A stretch of 64,000 bases of DNA from Sphingomonas donggukensis (GCF_023674425.1 NZ_CP098401.1:2773501-2837500), one strand, 5' to 3'; counted from the stretch's first letter, positions 1 through 9,075 are shown. Numbers and translations: made by a program. The notes: a model not told the origin generated them from the letters alone.

Positions 1-639
1 CGCGACCGTGCGCAGCGTCGCCGTCAGCCGCGGACGCGGGCCGGCGTCGCCATTCCCCGCCGCATGCGCGCCGAGCCATTCGGGCCGCGACCGTCCGACG
101 ATCCACCCGATCGCGCCTGCACCGATCACGACGACCGGAAACGGCAGGCGCAACACCGTCAGCGCGACGAAGGCGACGATCGCGAGGCCCCGCTTGAAAT
201 CGGTGGTCAGCGCCCGCCCGGCGACGCGGACCAGCGCCTGCGAGACGATCGCCAGCACCGCGGCCTTTACCCCGAGGAAAATCGCCGCGAACCAGCCGAG
301 CCCGGTGGCGGCTACGTACAGCATCGACAGCGCCAGCATCACGATCGCGCCGGGCAGCACGAACAAGCCGCCCGCCGCCAGCCCCCCACGCACGCCGTGC
401 AACCGCCACCCGATATAGGTCGCGAGCTGCTGCGCCTCGGGTCCGGGGAGCAGGTGGCAGAAATTGAGGGCATGGAGGAATGCGTCGCCGTCGATCCAGC
501 GGCGTTTCTCGACGAACTCGGCGTGCATCAGCGAGATCTGGCCGGCGGGCCCGCCGAAGCTGGTGCAGCCGATCGCCGCCGACGCGCGGACGAGATCGGC
601 GAAGCTGGGTGGGGTGGTCGGAATATCGGTGTCGGCCAT
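1..639 (-). CDS. chrA: Chromate transporter ChrA family, N-terminal part (cut by window edge)
   Basis: The minus-strand frame starts at ATG 639 behind a GGGAGG ribosome site and stays open to the left edge, giving about 213 residues. Near the start it reads CTSFGGPAGQISLMH and then HLLPGPEAQQLATYIGWRL, the two hallmark stretches of the ChrA (CHR) family, followed by several hydrophobic membrane segments. Known members export chromate by antiport or act as sulfate-analogue permeases in the inner membrane. Only the first CHR domain is visible, so whether this is a short-chain or full two-domain member cannot be told. Downstream neighbours are outside the window. The family call is firm; substrate is inferred from the family only. 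Confidence 0.88.
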   Translation of the reverse strand, partial: MADTDIPTTPPSFADLVRASAAIGCTSFGGPAGQISLMHAEFVEKRRWIDGDAFLHALNFCHLLPGPEAQQLATYIGWRLHGVRGGLAAGGLFVLPGAIVMLALSMLYVAATGLGWFAAIFLGVKAAVLAIVSQALVRVAGRALTTDFKRGLAIVAFVALTVLRLPFPVVVIGAGAIGWIVGRSRPEWLGAHAAGNGDAGPRPRLTATLRTVA

Positions 640-817
640 CGCGGCAATGCCTCCCGGGCCCGGCGACGCGGGCGAGAAAGGCAACGCTTGGGCGTGCTAG
701 CGACGCCTGACCGGGAGGTTGCTGTGCCCCGATGTGCGCGACGATATCGCGGCGGCAGGGGCCACGCAATGGGTGCGCGGCGGCAGCACTTTGCTAACCA
801 CGGTCCTTAACGACGAA

Positions 818-847
818 AGCCCCGATGATCCGAGGATCACCGGGGCT
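818..847 (-). terminator. fliC: Intrinsic terminator after flagellin
   Basis: AGCCCCGATGATCC (818-831) and GGATCACCGGGGCT (834-847) form a 14-bp stem with one A/C mismatch and a 2-nt centre. Read on the minus strand it is followed by a short TTT run. It lies about 90 bp beyond the flagellin stop codon. A second, shorter hairpin (898-904 with 909-915) sits nearer the stop. The rest of 640-935 shows no gene. Confidence 0.65.
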
Positions 848-935
848 CTGCCATGCCCGCCTTGCGGAAGGCCATTTGCGAAGGCGGCGTCTGTTAGGGG
901 GGTGACGCCACCCCCGCAAACCCTGTGCGACGCCG

Positions 936-1772
936 TTAGCGCAGCAGCGAGAGGACGCCCTGCTGGCTCTGGTTGGCCTGCGACAGCATCGCGGTCGACG
1001 CCTGGCTCAGGATCTGGGCCTTGGCGAGTGCTGCGGTTTCGGACGAGAAGTCGGTGTCCTCGATGCGGCTGCGAGCGTCGGTCAGGTTGGTGACGTTCGC
1101 CGTCGTGTTGTTGACCGCTGCCTGCAGCTGGCTCTGGGCAGCACCCAGGCCGGCGCGGACGTCGTTGACCGTCTTCAGATAGCCGTCGATCTCGCTCAGC
1201 GCGCCGTTCGCCGTGTCGGCGTCGGTGTCGATGGTGACCGTCAGGCCGACCAGGTCCGACAGGTCGCCGATCGTCAGATCGACGGTGTCGGCGGCGTTGG
1301 CGCCGGTCTGGATCTTCTTGGTCGTCTCGGTGCCGTCACCCACGCCGGACGTGTCCGCGCCGAACAGCGCCTTGCCGTTGAACTGCGTGTTGGTGACGAT
1401 AGCGCCGATCTGCGTGGTGAGCGCGTCGACTTCGGTCTTCATGTTGGCGCGGTCGTCGCTGCTGTAGGTGTCCGACGCCGACTGGACGGCCAGTTCGCGG
1501 ATACGCTGCAGCATGTTGGTGACTTCGCCGAGCGCACCGTCGGCGGTCTGCGCGAGAGCGATGCCGTCGTTCGAGTTGCGCACGCCCTGGTTCATGCCGC
1601 GGATCTGCGCGGTCATCGACGAAGCGATGGCGAGGCCGGCGGCGTCGTCCTTGGCCGAGTTGATGCGCTTGCCGGTCGACAGGCGCTCCATGCTCGAATT
1701 CAGCGCGTTGTTCGCCATCGTCGAGGCGTTTGCGGCGCGAAGCGAGCCGATGTTGGTTCCGATAACAGTCAT
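936..1772 (-). CDS. fliC: Flagellin
   Basis: This is the filament subunit, secreted by the flagellar type III apparatus. The start is set at ATG 1772 because the protein then begins [14 protein letters not shown], the conserved flagellin N-terminus, with GGAGA just upstream; the open frame itself extends further to 1991 without flagellin similarity. The product is 278 aa, short for a flagellin: conserved N-terminal D0/D1 (to about residue 140), a reduced variable centre, and a conserved C-terminus ending [11 protein letters not shown]. It is transcribed divergently from the FlbD-like activator. FliS and FliD, its chaperone and cap partners, are encoded at the end of the same cluster. No flaF or flbT was seen nearby. 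I found no convincing sigma-54 or sigma-28 promoter in the roughly 290 bp between the two starts. Confidence 0.95.
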   Translation of the reverse strand: MTVIGTNIGSLRAANASTMANNALNSSMERLSTGKRINSAKDDAAGLAIASSMTAQIRGMNQGVRNSNDGIALAQTADGALGEVTNMLQRIRELAVQSASDTYSSDDRANMKTEVDALTTQIGAIVTNTQFNGKALFGADTSGVGDGTETTKKIQTGANAADTVDLTIGDLSDLVGLTVTIDTDADTANGALSEIDGYLKTVNDVRAGLGAAQSQLQAAVNNTTANVTNLTDARSRIEDTDFSSETAALAKAQILSQASTAMLSQANQSQQGVLSLLR

Positions 1773-2001
1773 TATCTGGGTCTCCGTTTCAGCTGACGAT
1801 CCCGCCACCCCCCCTATTGCGGAAGTTCGAGCCGTCAGGTGGGGTAACGGCCGGTTGCGGGCGACATTAAGCACTTTCGCCAACCACCCGAATTTTTCTC
1901 GGACGCGGCACCGCCACCCGGGAATCACGACTCCCGCGCGCGATACACGGGCGGCTGCGCCCGGATCGTTGAGGCAGAAATTTGCCGGCAACCGGCCATG
2001 C

Positions 2002-2016
2002 TTTACGCGCCGTTAA
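2002..2016. promoter_or_regulatory. CtrA-like box upstream of the FlbD-like activator
   Basis: TTTA-N7-TTAA (2002-2005, 2013-2016), followed by CC, matches the alphaproteobacterial CtrA consensus TTAA-N7-TTAAC with one mismatch in the first half. It lies about 46 bp before the chosen start of the activator gene. CtrA is known to control early flagellar genes in alphaproteobacteria; binding here is inferred. A very similar site is at 19058-19072. Confidence 0.45.
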
Positions 2017-2062
2017 CCACTCGGCGCGCATCTCCCGTCTCGTTCAGGGGGATTTTCTCGCA

Positions 2063-3340
2063 ATGGTGTCACTCTTCCCATCGGCCGCTGTGCTCCGCCA
2101 GAAATATGCGCTGGTCTCCGGACTGCGTGCGCAGGGCTTCGCGATCGGCTCGTTCGAGACCGGCAAGCCGACGCCGGGCGACCTGTTCCTGATCGCCGAC
2201 GGAGAGACGCCGCCCGTCGCCGGTCGCACGCTGGTGATGGGGGAGGGCGATCCCCACGCGGTCCCGTTCAAGGACGGCAATCCCGCCCGCCTGACCTTTT
2301 CCGCCGAGAACGCGGCACTCGGCGCCGGCTTCGCCACCGCGATGCTGCGCCCGAACGCGCCGGTCGCCGCCGATCCCGAGAGCCTGGCGCTCTACACGCT
2401 CGCCGAGCGGATCGCCGCGTCGAACATCACCGTCCTGATCGGCGGCCCGACCGGCACCGGCAAGGAAGTGCTCGCCCGCGCCATCCACAACGGATCGCCG
2501 CGCGCCGACGGCCCATTCATCGCCATCAACTGCGCCGCGCTGCCCGAGACGATGCTGGAAGCGATGCTGTTCGGCCATGTGAAAGGCAGCTTCACCGGCG
2601 CGTCTTCGGGGGGCGAGGGCTTCTTCCGCGCCGCGAACGGCGGGACTTTGCTGCTCGACGAGATCGCCGAGATGCCGCTCGGCCTGCAGGCCAAGCTACT
2701 GCGCGCGCTGCAGGAGCGCGAAGTCGTGCCGATCGGCGCGACCCATGCCGAGAAGATCGACGTCCGCGTCATCGCCTGCGCCAACCGCGACTTGCAGAGC
2801 GAAGTCGCCGCCGGCCGCTTCCGCGCCGATCTCTACTACCGCCTTTCGGTCTTCCCGCTCTCGACCCGCGCGCTGGCCGATCGCCGCGGCGATATCCCGG
2901 CGCTCGCCGCCGCGATGATCGTCCGTCACGCCGGCGACCGTGCGTTCCTGCCGTGGCTGTCGGGCGATGCGCTCGACATGCTGGTGCGCCATGACTGGCC
3001 GGGCAACGTCCGCGAGCTGGAGAATGTGATCCAGCGCGCGCTGCTTCTGGCACGCGGCGACACGATCGAAATCGGCGACATCATCTTCGATCGTCCCAGC
3101 CACGTCCCCGAGCGCCTGTTCGAGGAGCGGCTGGACGAGGGCGAGCAGACGCTGGGCAAGGTCGTCCAGATGAGCGAATTCGCCGCGATCCGCGAGACGC
3201 TGGCCGCGTGCGGCGGCAGCCGGATCGAAACCGCAAAGCGCCTCGGTATCTCGGAGCGCACGTTGCGCTACCGCCTCGCCAAGGCGCGCGAACAGGGCGA
3301 CGCGATCGTCGCCCCGCATGACCGGAAGGCTTCAGCATGA
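2063..3340 (+). CDS. flbD: Sigma-54-dependent flagellar activator, FlbD-like
   Basis: This 425-aa protein has a short N-terminal region without a recognisable phospho-acceptor receiver, an AAA+ sigma-54 interaction domain and a C-terminal Fis-type helix-turn-helix. Walker A GPTGTGKE is near residue 127, the sigma-54 contact loop reads GSFTGA near 175 (GAFTGA in most family members), Walker B LLLDE is near 196, and the helix-turn-helix lies at about 386-410. I chose ATG 2063 because AGGGGG precedes it; an in-frame codon at 1982 has no such site. The gene overlaps fliE by 4 bp (ATGA). Its position at the head of the fli operon and divergent to flagellin suggests it activates flagellar genes, as FlbD does in Caulobacter. 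The GSFTGA variant is conservative. Confidence 0.85.
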   Translation: MVSLFPSAAVLRQKYALVSGLRAQGFAIGSFETGKPTPGDLFLIADGETPPVAGRTLVMGEGDPHAVPFKDGNPARLTFSAENAALGAGFATAMLRPNAPVAADPESLALYTLAERIAASNITVLIGGPTGTGKEVLARAIHNGSPRADGPFIAINCAALPETMLEAMLFGHVKGSFTGASSGGEGFFRAANGGTLLLDEIAEMPLGLQAKLLRALQEREVVPIGATHAEKIDVRVIACANRDLQSEVAAGRFRADLYYRLSVFPLSTRALADRRGDIPALAAAMIVRHAGDRAFLPWLSGDALDMLVRHDWPGNVRELENVIQRALLLARGDTIEIGDIIFDRPSHVPERLFEERLDEGEQTLGKVVQMSEFAAIRETLAACGGSRIETAKRLGISERTLRYRLAKAREQGDAIVAPHDRKASA

Positions 3341-3711
3341 GCGGGATCGACGGGGTGGGCGGTGCGATGGGCATCGACCGGGTGCTGGCGCTGCGCAGCC
3401 AGATCATGGAACGCAACCAGGCGCTCAGCCGCGCGGCTTCCGAAGCCGGCGCCAGTGCGCCCGCGATCGGCGCGCCGGCCGCAAAGGGCCCGGTCAGCTT
3501 TGCCGACACGCTCGGCGAGGCGCTGAAATCGGTCAACGAAAGCCAGGCGCGTGCCGGCGATCTTTCCGCCCAGTACGAGCGCGGCGAGACCATCGACATC
3601 GCCAAAGTCATGCTCGCCCGCCAGCAGGCGTCGGTCGGGTTCGAAGCCACCCTCCAGGTCCGCAACAAGCTGTTGTCTGCGTACAAGGACATCATGAGCA
3701 TGCCGGTGTAA
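3337..3711 (+). CDS. fliE: Flagellar hook-basal body protein FliE
   Basis: FliE joins the MS ring to the proximal rod. The 124-aa product has a low-complexity Ala/Gly/Pro-rich N-terminal third and the conserved C-terminal half, including SFADTLGEALKSVNESQ and the terminal VGFEATLQVRNKLLSAYKDI stretch typical of FliE. Its ATG overlaps the stop of the upstream activator gene (ATGA), which indicates translational coupling, and fliF follows after one base. Length is slightly above the usual 100-110 aa because of the N-terminal extension. Confidence 0.92.
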   Translation: MSGIDGVGGAMGIDRVLALRSQIMERNQALSRAASEAGASAPAIGAPAAKGPVSFADTLGEALKSVNESQARAGDLSAQYERGETIDIAKVMLARQQASVGFEATLQVRNKLLSAYKDIMSMPV

Positions 3712-3712
3712 T

Positions 3713-5395
3713 ATGGCCACGCAACTCGCCAACATCCCCGCAACGGGCACGCCCGCCACCGGTTTCGCCAATCCGCTCGTCCAGGCGCGCGGGTTCCTGT
3801 CGCAGCCCGCGGTCAAGCGCGCGCTGCCGATGATCTTCATGGTCGGCCTGATCGCCGCCGCCGCGCTAGCGTGGGCGACGATGCGTACCCCGCCGCAGAA
3901 GGTGCTGTTCCCCGGCCTCGGCGATGCCGACAAGGCCGCGGTGATGCAGGCGCTCGATACTGCCAATATCGACAATGCGGTCGACGACACCGGATCGATC
4001 ACCGTCGGCGACGACGATTATCACAAGGCGCGGATGCTGCTCGCCGGACAGGACCTGCCGAAGGCGGCGCCGGGCGGCTATGCGCTGCTCGACCAGCTGC
4101 CGATGGGTGTGTCCCGCGCGGTCGAGGGCGAGCGCGTCAAGCAGGCGCGCGAAACCGAGATCGCGCGGTCGATCCAGGAACTCGACGCCGTTGCCGAAGC
4201 GCGCGTCCATCTCGCTACCCCTGAATCCACCGTGTTCGTGCGCGACCAGGCCGCGCCCACCGCGTCGGTGGTGCTGAAGCTCCAGCCCGGCCGCGCCTTG
4301 AGCGACGCGCAGACCCGCTCGATCGTCAACCTCGTCGCTGCATCGGTGCCGGGGATGAAGCCCGATGCGGTCACGATCGTCGACCAGATGGGCACGCTGC
4401 TCAGCAAGTCGACCGACGGCTCGGGCGGCGGCGAGAGCGACAAGCGCATCGAGATCCAGCGCCGCGTCGAGGAAAAGGTACGCGCCCAGATCGCCCAGCT
4501 GCTGACGCCCTTGGTCGGCGCCGGCAACTTCACCGCGGAGGTGCAGGCCGACGTCAATCTCGACGAGACCCAGGCGACGCGCGAAAGCTACGAGAAGCAG
4601 GGCACCGTGCGCGCCGAACAGGGCAGCTGGACCGGCAATCAGCCCGGCGCCGGCGGCCAGCCGGGCGGCATCCCCGGTGCACTCAGCAACACCGCGCCGG
4701 CTGCCTCGACGCTTGCGACGCCGGCGACCGGCGGCGCCCAGCCTGCGCCCAACGGCCAGACGACGCCCGCCGGCCCGGTGACCGACGCGATGAAACAGTC
4801 GGACAGCTTCGCCCGCTCCTACGACCTCGGCAAGGAAATCTCGGTCAGCCGCTCGGCGCCCGGCGAGATCAAGCGCCTGTCGGTCGCGGTCCTGCTGCGC
4901 GATCCCGACAAGGGCCGTCGTACCGCGATGGAGATCCAGCAGATCACGGGCCTCGTCCAGGCGGCGGTCGGCTTTAATGCCCAGCGCCAGGACCAGGTGA
5001 ACGTCATCTCGAAGAAGTTCTCGAGTCCGCTGGACGCCGCGGCGGAGCCGGCCTGGTATCAGGCCGAATGGGTGCCGATGGTGCTGCGCAACGCCACCGC
5101 GCTCGTCATCGCGCTACTCGTGCTGCTGCTCGGCGTGCGTCCGCTCGCCAAGGCGCTGATGAAGAAGCGCGACGATGCGCCCGCCGGTGCCCGCCTCGCC
5201 TTCGCCAACCCCAACGCCGATCCGCGCAGCCCCGGCGCGCCGATCGATCCCAATGCGCCGGTGTCGATCGAGATGCTCGACAGCACCCGCAACTACGACG
5301 ACCGCGTGGGGCTGGTGCGTGGCTTCACCCGGGAGAACCCGGCGCGGGCGGCGCTTGCCGTGCGCGACATGATCAAGGCGGGGGACGGCCAGTGA
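3713..5395 (+). CDS. fliF: Flagellar MS-ring protein FliF
   Basis: FliF forms the inner-membrane MS ring on which the rod, switch and export gate assemble. The 560-aa product has two membrane segments, about residues 37-57 and 460-480, enclosing the periplasmic ring-building domains (LFPGLGDADKAAVMQAL, then the VARVHLATPES-like region read as AEARVHLATPE). A Gly/Ala/Pro/Thr-rich linker at about 300-355 precedes the last periplasmic part. The cytoplasmic tail ends LAVRDMIKAGDGQ, the FliG-binding region. The stop overlaps the GTG start of fliG. Confidence 0.96.
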   Translation: MATQLANIPATGTPATGFANPLVQARGFLSQPAVKRALPMIFMVGLIAAAALAWATMRTPPQKVLFPGLGDADKAAVMQALDTANIDNAVDDTGSITVGDDDYHKARMLLAGQDLPKAAPGGYALLDQLPMGVSRAVEGERVKQARETEIARSIQELDAVAEARVHLATPESTVFVRDQAAPTASVVLKLQPGRALSDAQTRSIVNLVAASVPGMKPDAVTIVDQMGTLLSKSTDGSGGGESDKRIEIQRRVEEKVRAQIAQLLTPLVGAGNFTAEVQADVNLDETQATRESYEKQGTVRAEQGSWTGNQPGAGGQPGGIPGALSNTAPAASTLATPATGGAQPAPNGQTTPAGPVTDAMKQSDSFARSYDLGKEISVSRSAPGEIKRLSVAVLLRDPDKGRRTAMEIQQITGLVQAAVGFNAQRQDQVNVISKKFSSPLDAAAEPAWYQAEWVPMVLRNATALVIALLVLLLGVRPLAKALMKKRDDAPAGARLAFANPNADPRSPGAPIDPNAPVSIEMLDSTRNYDDRVGLVRGFTRENPARAALAVRDMIKAGDGQ

Positions 5396-6417
5396 CCGAG
5401 ATCCAGGGCGGTGCCCGCGCCTATACCGGGGTGGAGCGCGCCGCGGTGCTGATGATGCTCGTCGGCGACGAGGAGGCGGCGGCGATCCTGCAGAAGCTGG
5501 ATCCCGAGGAAGTCCGCCTGCTCGGCAAGGCGATGTTCGCGGTCGCCGACGTCAGCGAACATGAGGTGGAGGACGTGCTCGACGATTTCGTCGGCCATGC
5601 CCGCGCCCGCACCGACATCGGCTTTGATCCGCGTCCGAAGATCGAGGGCATGATGACCCGCGCGCTCGGCCAGGACAAGGCCGACAGCGTGCTCGCCCGT
5701 ATCACCCCGCCCGAGGCGCAGTGCCAGATCGACCTGCTCGACTGGCTCGACGCGAACGAGATCGCGAACCTGATCGAGGAGGAACATCCCCAGGTCGCGG
5801 CGCTCATCATCGCCAACCTCGATGCCGGGGTGGCGGCGCAGGTGCTCGAAATCCTGCCGGAAGCGATCCAGCCCGACATCCTCCACCGCGTCGCGAAACT
5901 GGGGCCGATCACGCCCGAGGCGGTCGAGACGCTGAAGGCCATGCTGTCGAGCCGCGTCGGCAACGGCGGCGGGGGCAGCGGCGGTGCCGCGGTCCAGCTC
6001 GGTGGCACGAAGGAAGCCGCCAAGATCATGCAGTCGGCGCGCAAGGCGACCGAGGCGCGCGTGATGCCCAAGCTCCACAAGATCGACAAGGATGTGGCCA
6101 AGGCGATCGAGGAGGCGATGTTCGTCTTCGACAACCTGCTCGACCTCGACGACAAGAACCTGGGCGTCCTCATCCGCAACATCGACAGCGACACGCTGGT
6201 CCGCGCGCTGAAGGGCGTCGACGAAAGCGTCCGCACCCGCTTCCTCGGCTGCATGTCGAGCCGCGCCGCCGACGGCATCCGCGACGAGATGGAAAGCCGC
6301 GGGCCGATGCGCCTGTCCGAAGTGCTCGAATCGCAGAAGGTCGTCATCGGCATCGCCCGCGGCCTCGCCAAGGATGGCACGATCATCATGGGCGGGGGCG
6401 AGGACGATTATGTTTGA
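5392..6417 (+). CDS. fliG: Flagellar motor switch protein FliG
   Basis: FliG sits under the MS ring and transmits torque from the stator. I start it at GTG 5392, which overlaps the fliF stop as GTGA, giving 341 aa of the usual size. The open frame extends upstream to 5068 but that part only shadows fliF. Conserved stretches include ERAAVLMMLVGDEEAA near the N-terminus, the EEHPQVAALIIANL motif near residue 125, and the C-terminal torque helix MFVFDNLLDLDD with its charged residues. The end reads IIMGGGEDDYV. A 154-bp gap containing a long palindromic repeat separates it from fliH, the only large gap in the first half of the operon. Confidence 0.96.
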   Translation: MTEIQGGARAYTGVERAAVLMMLVGDEEAAAILQKLDPEEVRLLGKAMFAVADVSEHEVEDVLDDFVGHARARTDIGFDPRPKIEGMMTRALGQDKADSVLARITPPEAQCQIDLLDWLDANEIANLIEEEHPQVAALIIANLDAGVAAQVLEILPEAIQPDILHRVAKLGPITPEAVETLKAMLSSRVGNGGGGSGGAAVQLGGTKEAAKIMQSARKATEARVMPKLHKIDKDVAKAIEEAMFVFDNLLDLDDKNLGVLIRNIDSDTLVRALKGVDESVRTRFLGCMSSRAADGIRDEMESRGPMRLSEVLESQKVVIGIARGLAKDGTIIMGGGEDDYV

Positions 6418-6447
6418 GGGTAATGGGGTAATTCTGCCCCGCAAAAT

Positions 6448-6550
6448 CCGTTCGTTTCGAGTAGTCGTCGAGCTTGTCGAGACGACGTATCGAGAAATCT
6501 TTCTCGATACGGGCTCTCGACTACGCTCGATCCCTACTCGAAACGAACGG
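6448..6550. repeat. REP-like nested palindrome between fliG and fliH
   Basis: CCGTTCGTTTCGAGTAG (6448-6464) is repeated inverted and perfect at 6534-6550. Inside it lies a second perfect hairpin, CGTATCGAGAAA (6486-6497) with TTTCTCGATACG (6500-6511), and smaller GTCGTC/GACGAC arms. The whole can fold as a multi-armed cruciform or RNA cloverleaf. It interrupts a flagellar operon 20 bp before the fliH start. It shares the core GAGCYTGTCGAR with the palindrome at 19615-19683, which suggests a dispersed REP/BIME family; copy number in the genome cannot be seen here. Confidence 0.85.
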
Positions 6551-6570
6551 TGTGTGACGGGGGCGGTGGC

Positions 6571-7302
6571 ATGAGCTTCCTCCCCGGTTTCGCCAGCCGC
6601 CACGATGCCGCCGCTGCCGCGCTCGGTGCCGCCTTCGCGCTGCCCGCTGCGTTCGAGACGCGCGACCTGACCGCTCGTCCCAAGCCGCGCGGCTTCGCGC
6701 CGCAGGGGGAAGCCGGCCCGCGCCATTTCGCGCCGCGCGATCCCGACGCCAACCCGACCGAGGGCTGGGATCCGCTCGATCCCTCGCTCGACCAGGCCGG
6801 CGATCCCAAGGGCTTCGTCGATCCGGTCGCCGCCGCCCACGCCGCGGGGCACGCGGAGGGCTATGCCGCCGCGCTTGCCGAGGCCGCCGCCGACGCCGGG
6901 CGTGACGCGGCACTCGCCGCCGCACTCGGTACCGCGCTGGGGCAGGGGATCGCGTTCGACCGCGACCGGATCGCGCGGCAGATGCGCCAGACGGTGCTGC
7001 TGCTCGTCGCGCGGCTGGTCGGCGACGTCGGCGTGTCCGCCGAGCTGCTCGCGGGCCGCATCGAATCCGCGGTCGATATCCTCGCCGACTCCGCCGAAAG
7101 CGCGCTGCTGCGCCTCCATCCCGACGATGTCGCGCTGGTCGAGGGGCGGCTGCCCAAGACGCTGTTCCCGGTCGGCGACGCAGCGATCGCGCGCGGCAGC
7201 TTCGTGCTCGAAAGCGCGTCGACCATCGTCGAGGACGGCCCCGACCAGTGGCTCGCGCAGCTGACTGCCGCGATCGACCGGGTTGCCGTGCCCGCATGCT
7301 GA
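6571..7302 (+). CDS. fliH: Flagellar export regulator FliH
   Basis: FliH is the stator-like partner that holds the export ATPase FliI at the gate. The 243-aa product is Ala-rich with the FliH features: a Gly-containing N-terminal helix around AAAHAAGHAEGYAAALAEAA (about residue 90) followed by the C-terminal FliI-binding region. Sequence conservation in the family is weak, so the call leans on its place directly before fliI, with a 7-bp overlap. The start is ATG 6571; an in-frame codon at 6550 would overlap the upstream palindrome. GGGGGCGG lies just upstream as a poor ribosome site. Confidence 0.82.
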   Translation: MSFLPGFASRHDAAAAALGAAFALPAAFETRDLTARPKPRGFAPQGEAGPRHFAPRDPDANPTEGWDPLDPSLDQAGDPKGFVDPVAAAHAAGHAEGYAAALAEAAADAGRDAALAAALGTALGQGIAFDRDRIARQMRQTVLLLVARLVGDVGVSAELLAGRIESAVDILADSAESALLRLHPDDVALVEGRLPKTLFPVGDAAIARGSFVLESASTIVEDGPDQWLAQLTAAIDRVAVPAC

Positions 7303-8615
7303 ACGTCTTCGCGGAACGCTATCTCGACGATCTGGGCGTGCGCGACTTCGCGCCCCGTCCCCGCGTGTCGGGGCGACTGTCGTCCTACGATGGCTTGCTG
7401 ATGGAGGCGATCGGCCTGTCGCTGCCGGTCGGCACGGTCTGTTCGGTCGGCGACACGGTGGAAGCGGAGGTGATCGGCTTCCGCAGCGGCAAGACGTTGC
7501 TGATGAACCTCGGCGGCCCCGCCGCTCTCCTGCCCAACGCGCCCGTCCGTCCGATCGGCCCGCCCGGAGAGGCGGAGGTCGGCGCGGCGCTGCTCGGGCG
7601 CGTGGTCGATGGTGCCGGCAAACCGATCGACGGGCAGGGGCCGATCCGCGGTGCCCAACGCTGGCCGCTCGCGGGCAAGCTCCAGTCCCCGCTCGACCGC
7701 GGCCGCGTGCTCCAGCCGATGGACGTCGGCGTGCGCGCGATCAACGGGCTGCTCACCATCGGCCAGGGCCAGCGCGTCGGCATCATGGCCGGCTCGGGCG
7801 TCGGCAAGTCGGTGCTGCTCGGCATGATCGTCCGCGCAGCCAAGGCCGACGTGGTCGTCGTCGGCCTGATCGGCGAGCGCAGCCGCGAAGTCGCCGATTT
7901 CCTCGAAACCAAGGTGTTCGGCGAAGCGCGCGCGCGCAGCGTAGTCGTCGCCGTCCCCGCCAACCATTCGCCCGTGCTGCGCATCCGCGGCGCGCTGCGC
8001 GCCACCGCCATTGCCGAGGCGTTCCGTGCCGAGGGCAAGAACGTCCTGCTCATCATGGATTCGCTGACCCGTGTTGCTCATGCCGGTCGCGAGATCGGGC
8101 TGGCGCTCGGCGAGCCCGCGTCCGCGCGCGGATACCCGCCGTCGGCAATCGCGATGCTGCCCAATCTGATCGAGCGCGCCGGCACCTGCGCGCTGACCGG
8201 GGGCGCGATCACCGCGATCTACACCGTGCTGGCCGACGGCGACGACGGCAACGACCCGGTCGTCGATTCGGCGCGCTCGATCCTTGACGGGCACATCGTT
8301 CTGAACCGCGCGCTGGCCGAACGCGGCGTCTATCCCGCGATCGACATCGGCCCGTCCGTCAGCCGCGTGATGACCGATATCGTGCCGCGCCAGCATCAGC
8401 ACGCCGCCCGCATCCTGCGCCGTCATCTGGCGACGTATGAGGAAAACCGCGACCTCGTTCTGATGGGCGCTTACCGCGCCGGCGCCGACCCCGCGATCGA
8501 CGCCGCCATCGCCTATCACGGCGCGGTGATGGATTATGTTCGCCAGGATGCGGACCAGGTCGTCGGGCTGGAGGAAGCGGTGACCGAGCTGACCGGCGTC
8601 TTCGGCGATGGCTGA
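7296..8615 (+). CDS. fliI: Flagellum-specific ATP synthase FliI
   Basis: FliI is the hexameric ATPase of the flagellar type III export apparatus. The 439-aa product has Walker A GSGVGKS at about 166-172, Walker B LLIMDSLTR near 250, and the family signature RGYPPSAIAMLPNLIERAG near 280. The start ATG 7296 overlaps the end of fliH. The C-terminus overlaps fliJ by 8 bp, which matches their joint function. Length and all catalytic motifs are normal. Confidence 0.96.
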   Translation: MLNVFAERYLDDLGVRDFAPRPRVSGRLSSYDGLLMEAIGLSLPVGTVCSVGDTVEAEVIGFRSGKTLLMNLGGPAALLPNAPVRPIGPPGEAEVGAALLGRVVDGAGKPIDGQGPIRGAQRWPLAGKLQSPLDRGRVLQPMDVGVRAINGLLTIGQGQRVGIMAGSGVGKSVLLGMIVRAAKADVVVVGLIGERSREVADFLETKVFGEARARSVVVAVPANHSPVLRIRGALRATAIAEAFRAEGKNVLLIMDSLTRVAHAGREIGLALGEPASARGYPPSAIAMLPNLIERAGTCALTGGAITAIYTVLADGDDGNDPVVDSARSILDGHIVLNRALAERGVYPAIDIGPSVSRVMTDIVPRQHQHAARILRRHLATYEENRDLVLMGAYRAGADPAIDAAIAYHGAVMDYVRQDADQVVGLEEAVTELTGVFGDG

Positions 8616-9036
8616 CAAGAACAAGGCGAAGCTCGCCCGCCTGCACCGCGTCCGCACGCTGCAATTGGGGCAGGTGCAGGCGCAGGAGATTGCCGCCGGT
8701 GCGCGCGTCGACAGCGAATCGGCGCTCCAGTCGCGCATCGCCCAGCTCGCCGCCAACATCACCCCGCAGGCCGAGGACACGGGGTTCGCCGCGAGCCTCG
8801 CCGCCGCAGCCTATTACCGCGACCGGCTCCACGCCTCCGCGCTCGCCGCCGAAAAGCGCGTCGAGGTCGCCGCAGCCGGTCTCGAGCGCGCGCGCGAAGC
8901 GACCCGCGAAGCCCGCCGCGACCAGTCCGCGATCGAGAAGCTGATCGTCCGTGCCGAGGCGCAGGCGGCGCTGAAGGAATTGCGCGCGATGGAGGAAGCG
9001 CCGGCGTTCAGGCGAAACCGGCACGCTCCTTGCTGA
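8608..9036 (+). CDS. fliJ: Flagellar export chaperone FliJ-like
   Basis: This 142-aa, highly charged and helical protein (Ala, Arg, Glu and Gln rich) is predicted to be almost entirely coiled coil, as expected of FliJ, which links FliI to FlhA and recycles export chaperones. Sequence similarity in this family is always low; the position directly after fliI with an 8-bp overlap and the size are the main evidence. The last residues (RRNRHAPC) look non-conserved. Confidence 0.8.
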   Translation: MADKNKAKLARLHRVRTLQLGQVQAQEIAAGARVDSESALQSRIAQLAANITPQAEDTGFAASLAAAAYYRDRLHASALAAEKRVEVAAAGLERAREATREARRDQSAIEKLIVRAEAQAALKELRAMEEAPAFRRNRHAPC

Positions 9037-9075
9037 GGGGTTCGGGCTAGCTTTCGCCAGAGGACCGCCGCCCGC

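Noticed and set aside
1819-1833. Possible sigma-54 promoter for flagellin (minus strand GG...GC)
   Set aside because: The GG and GC elements are separated by 11 bases instead of the required 10 and the flanking consensus is poor.
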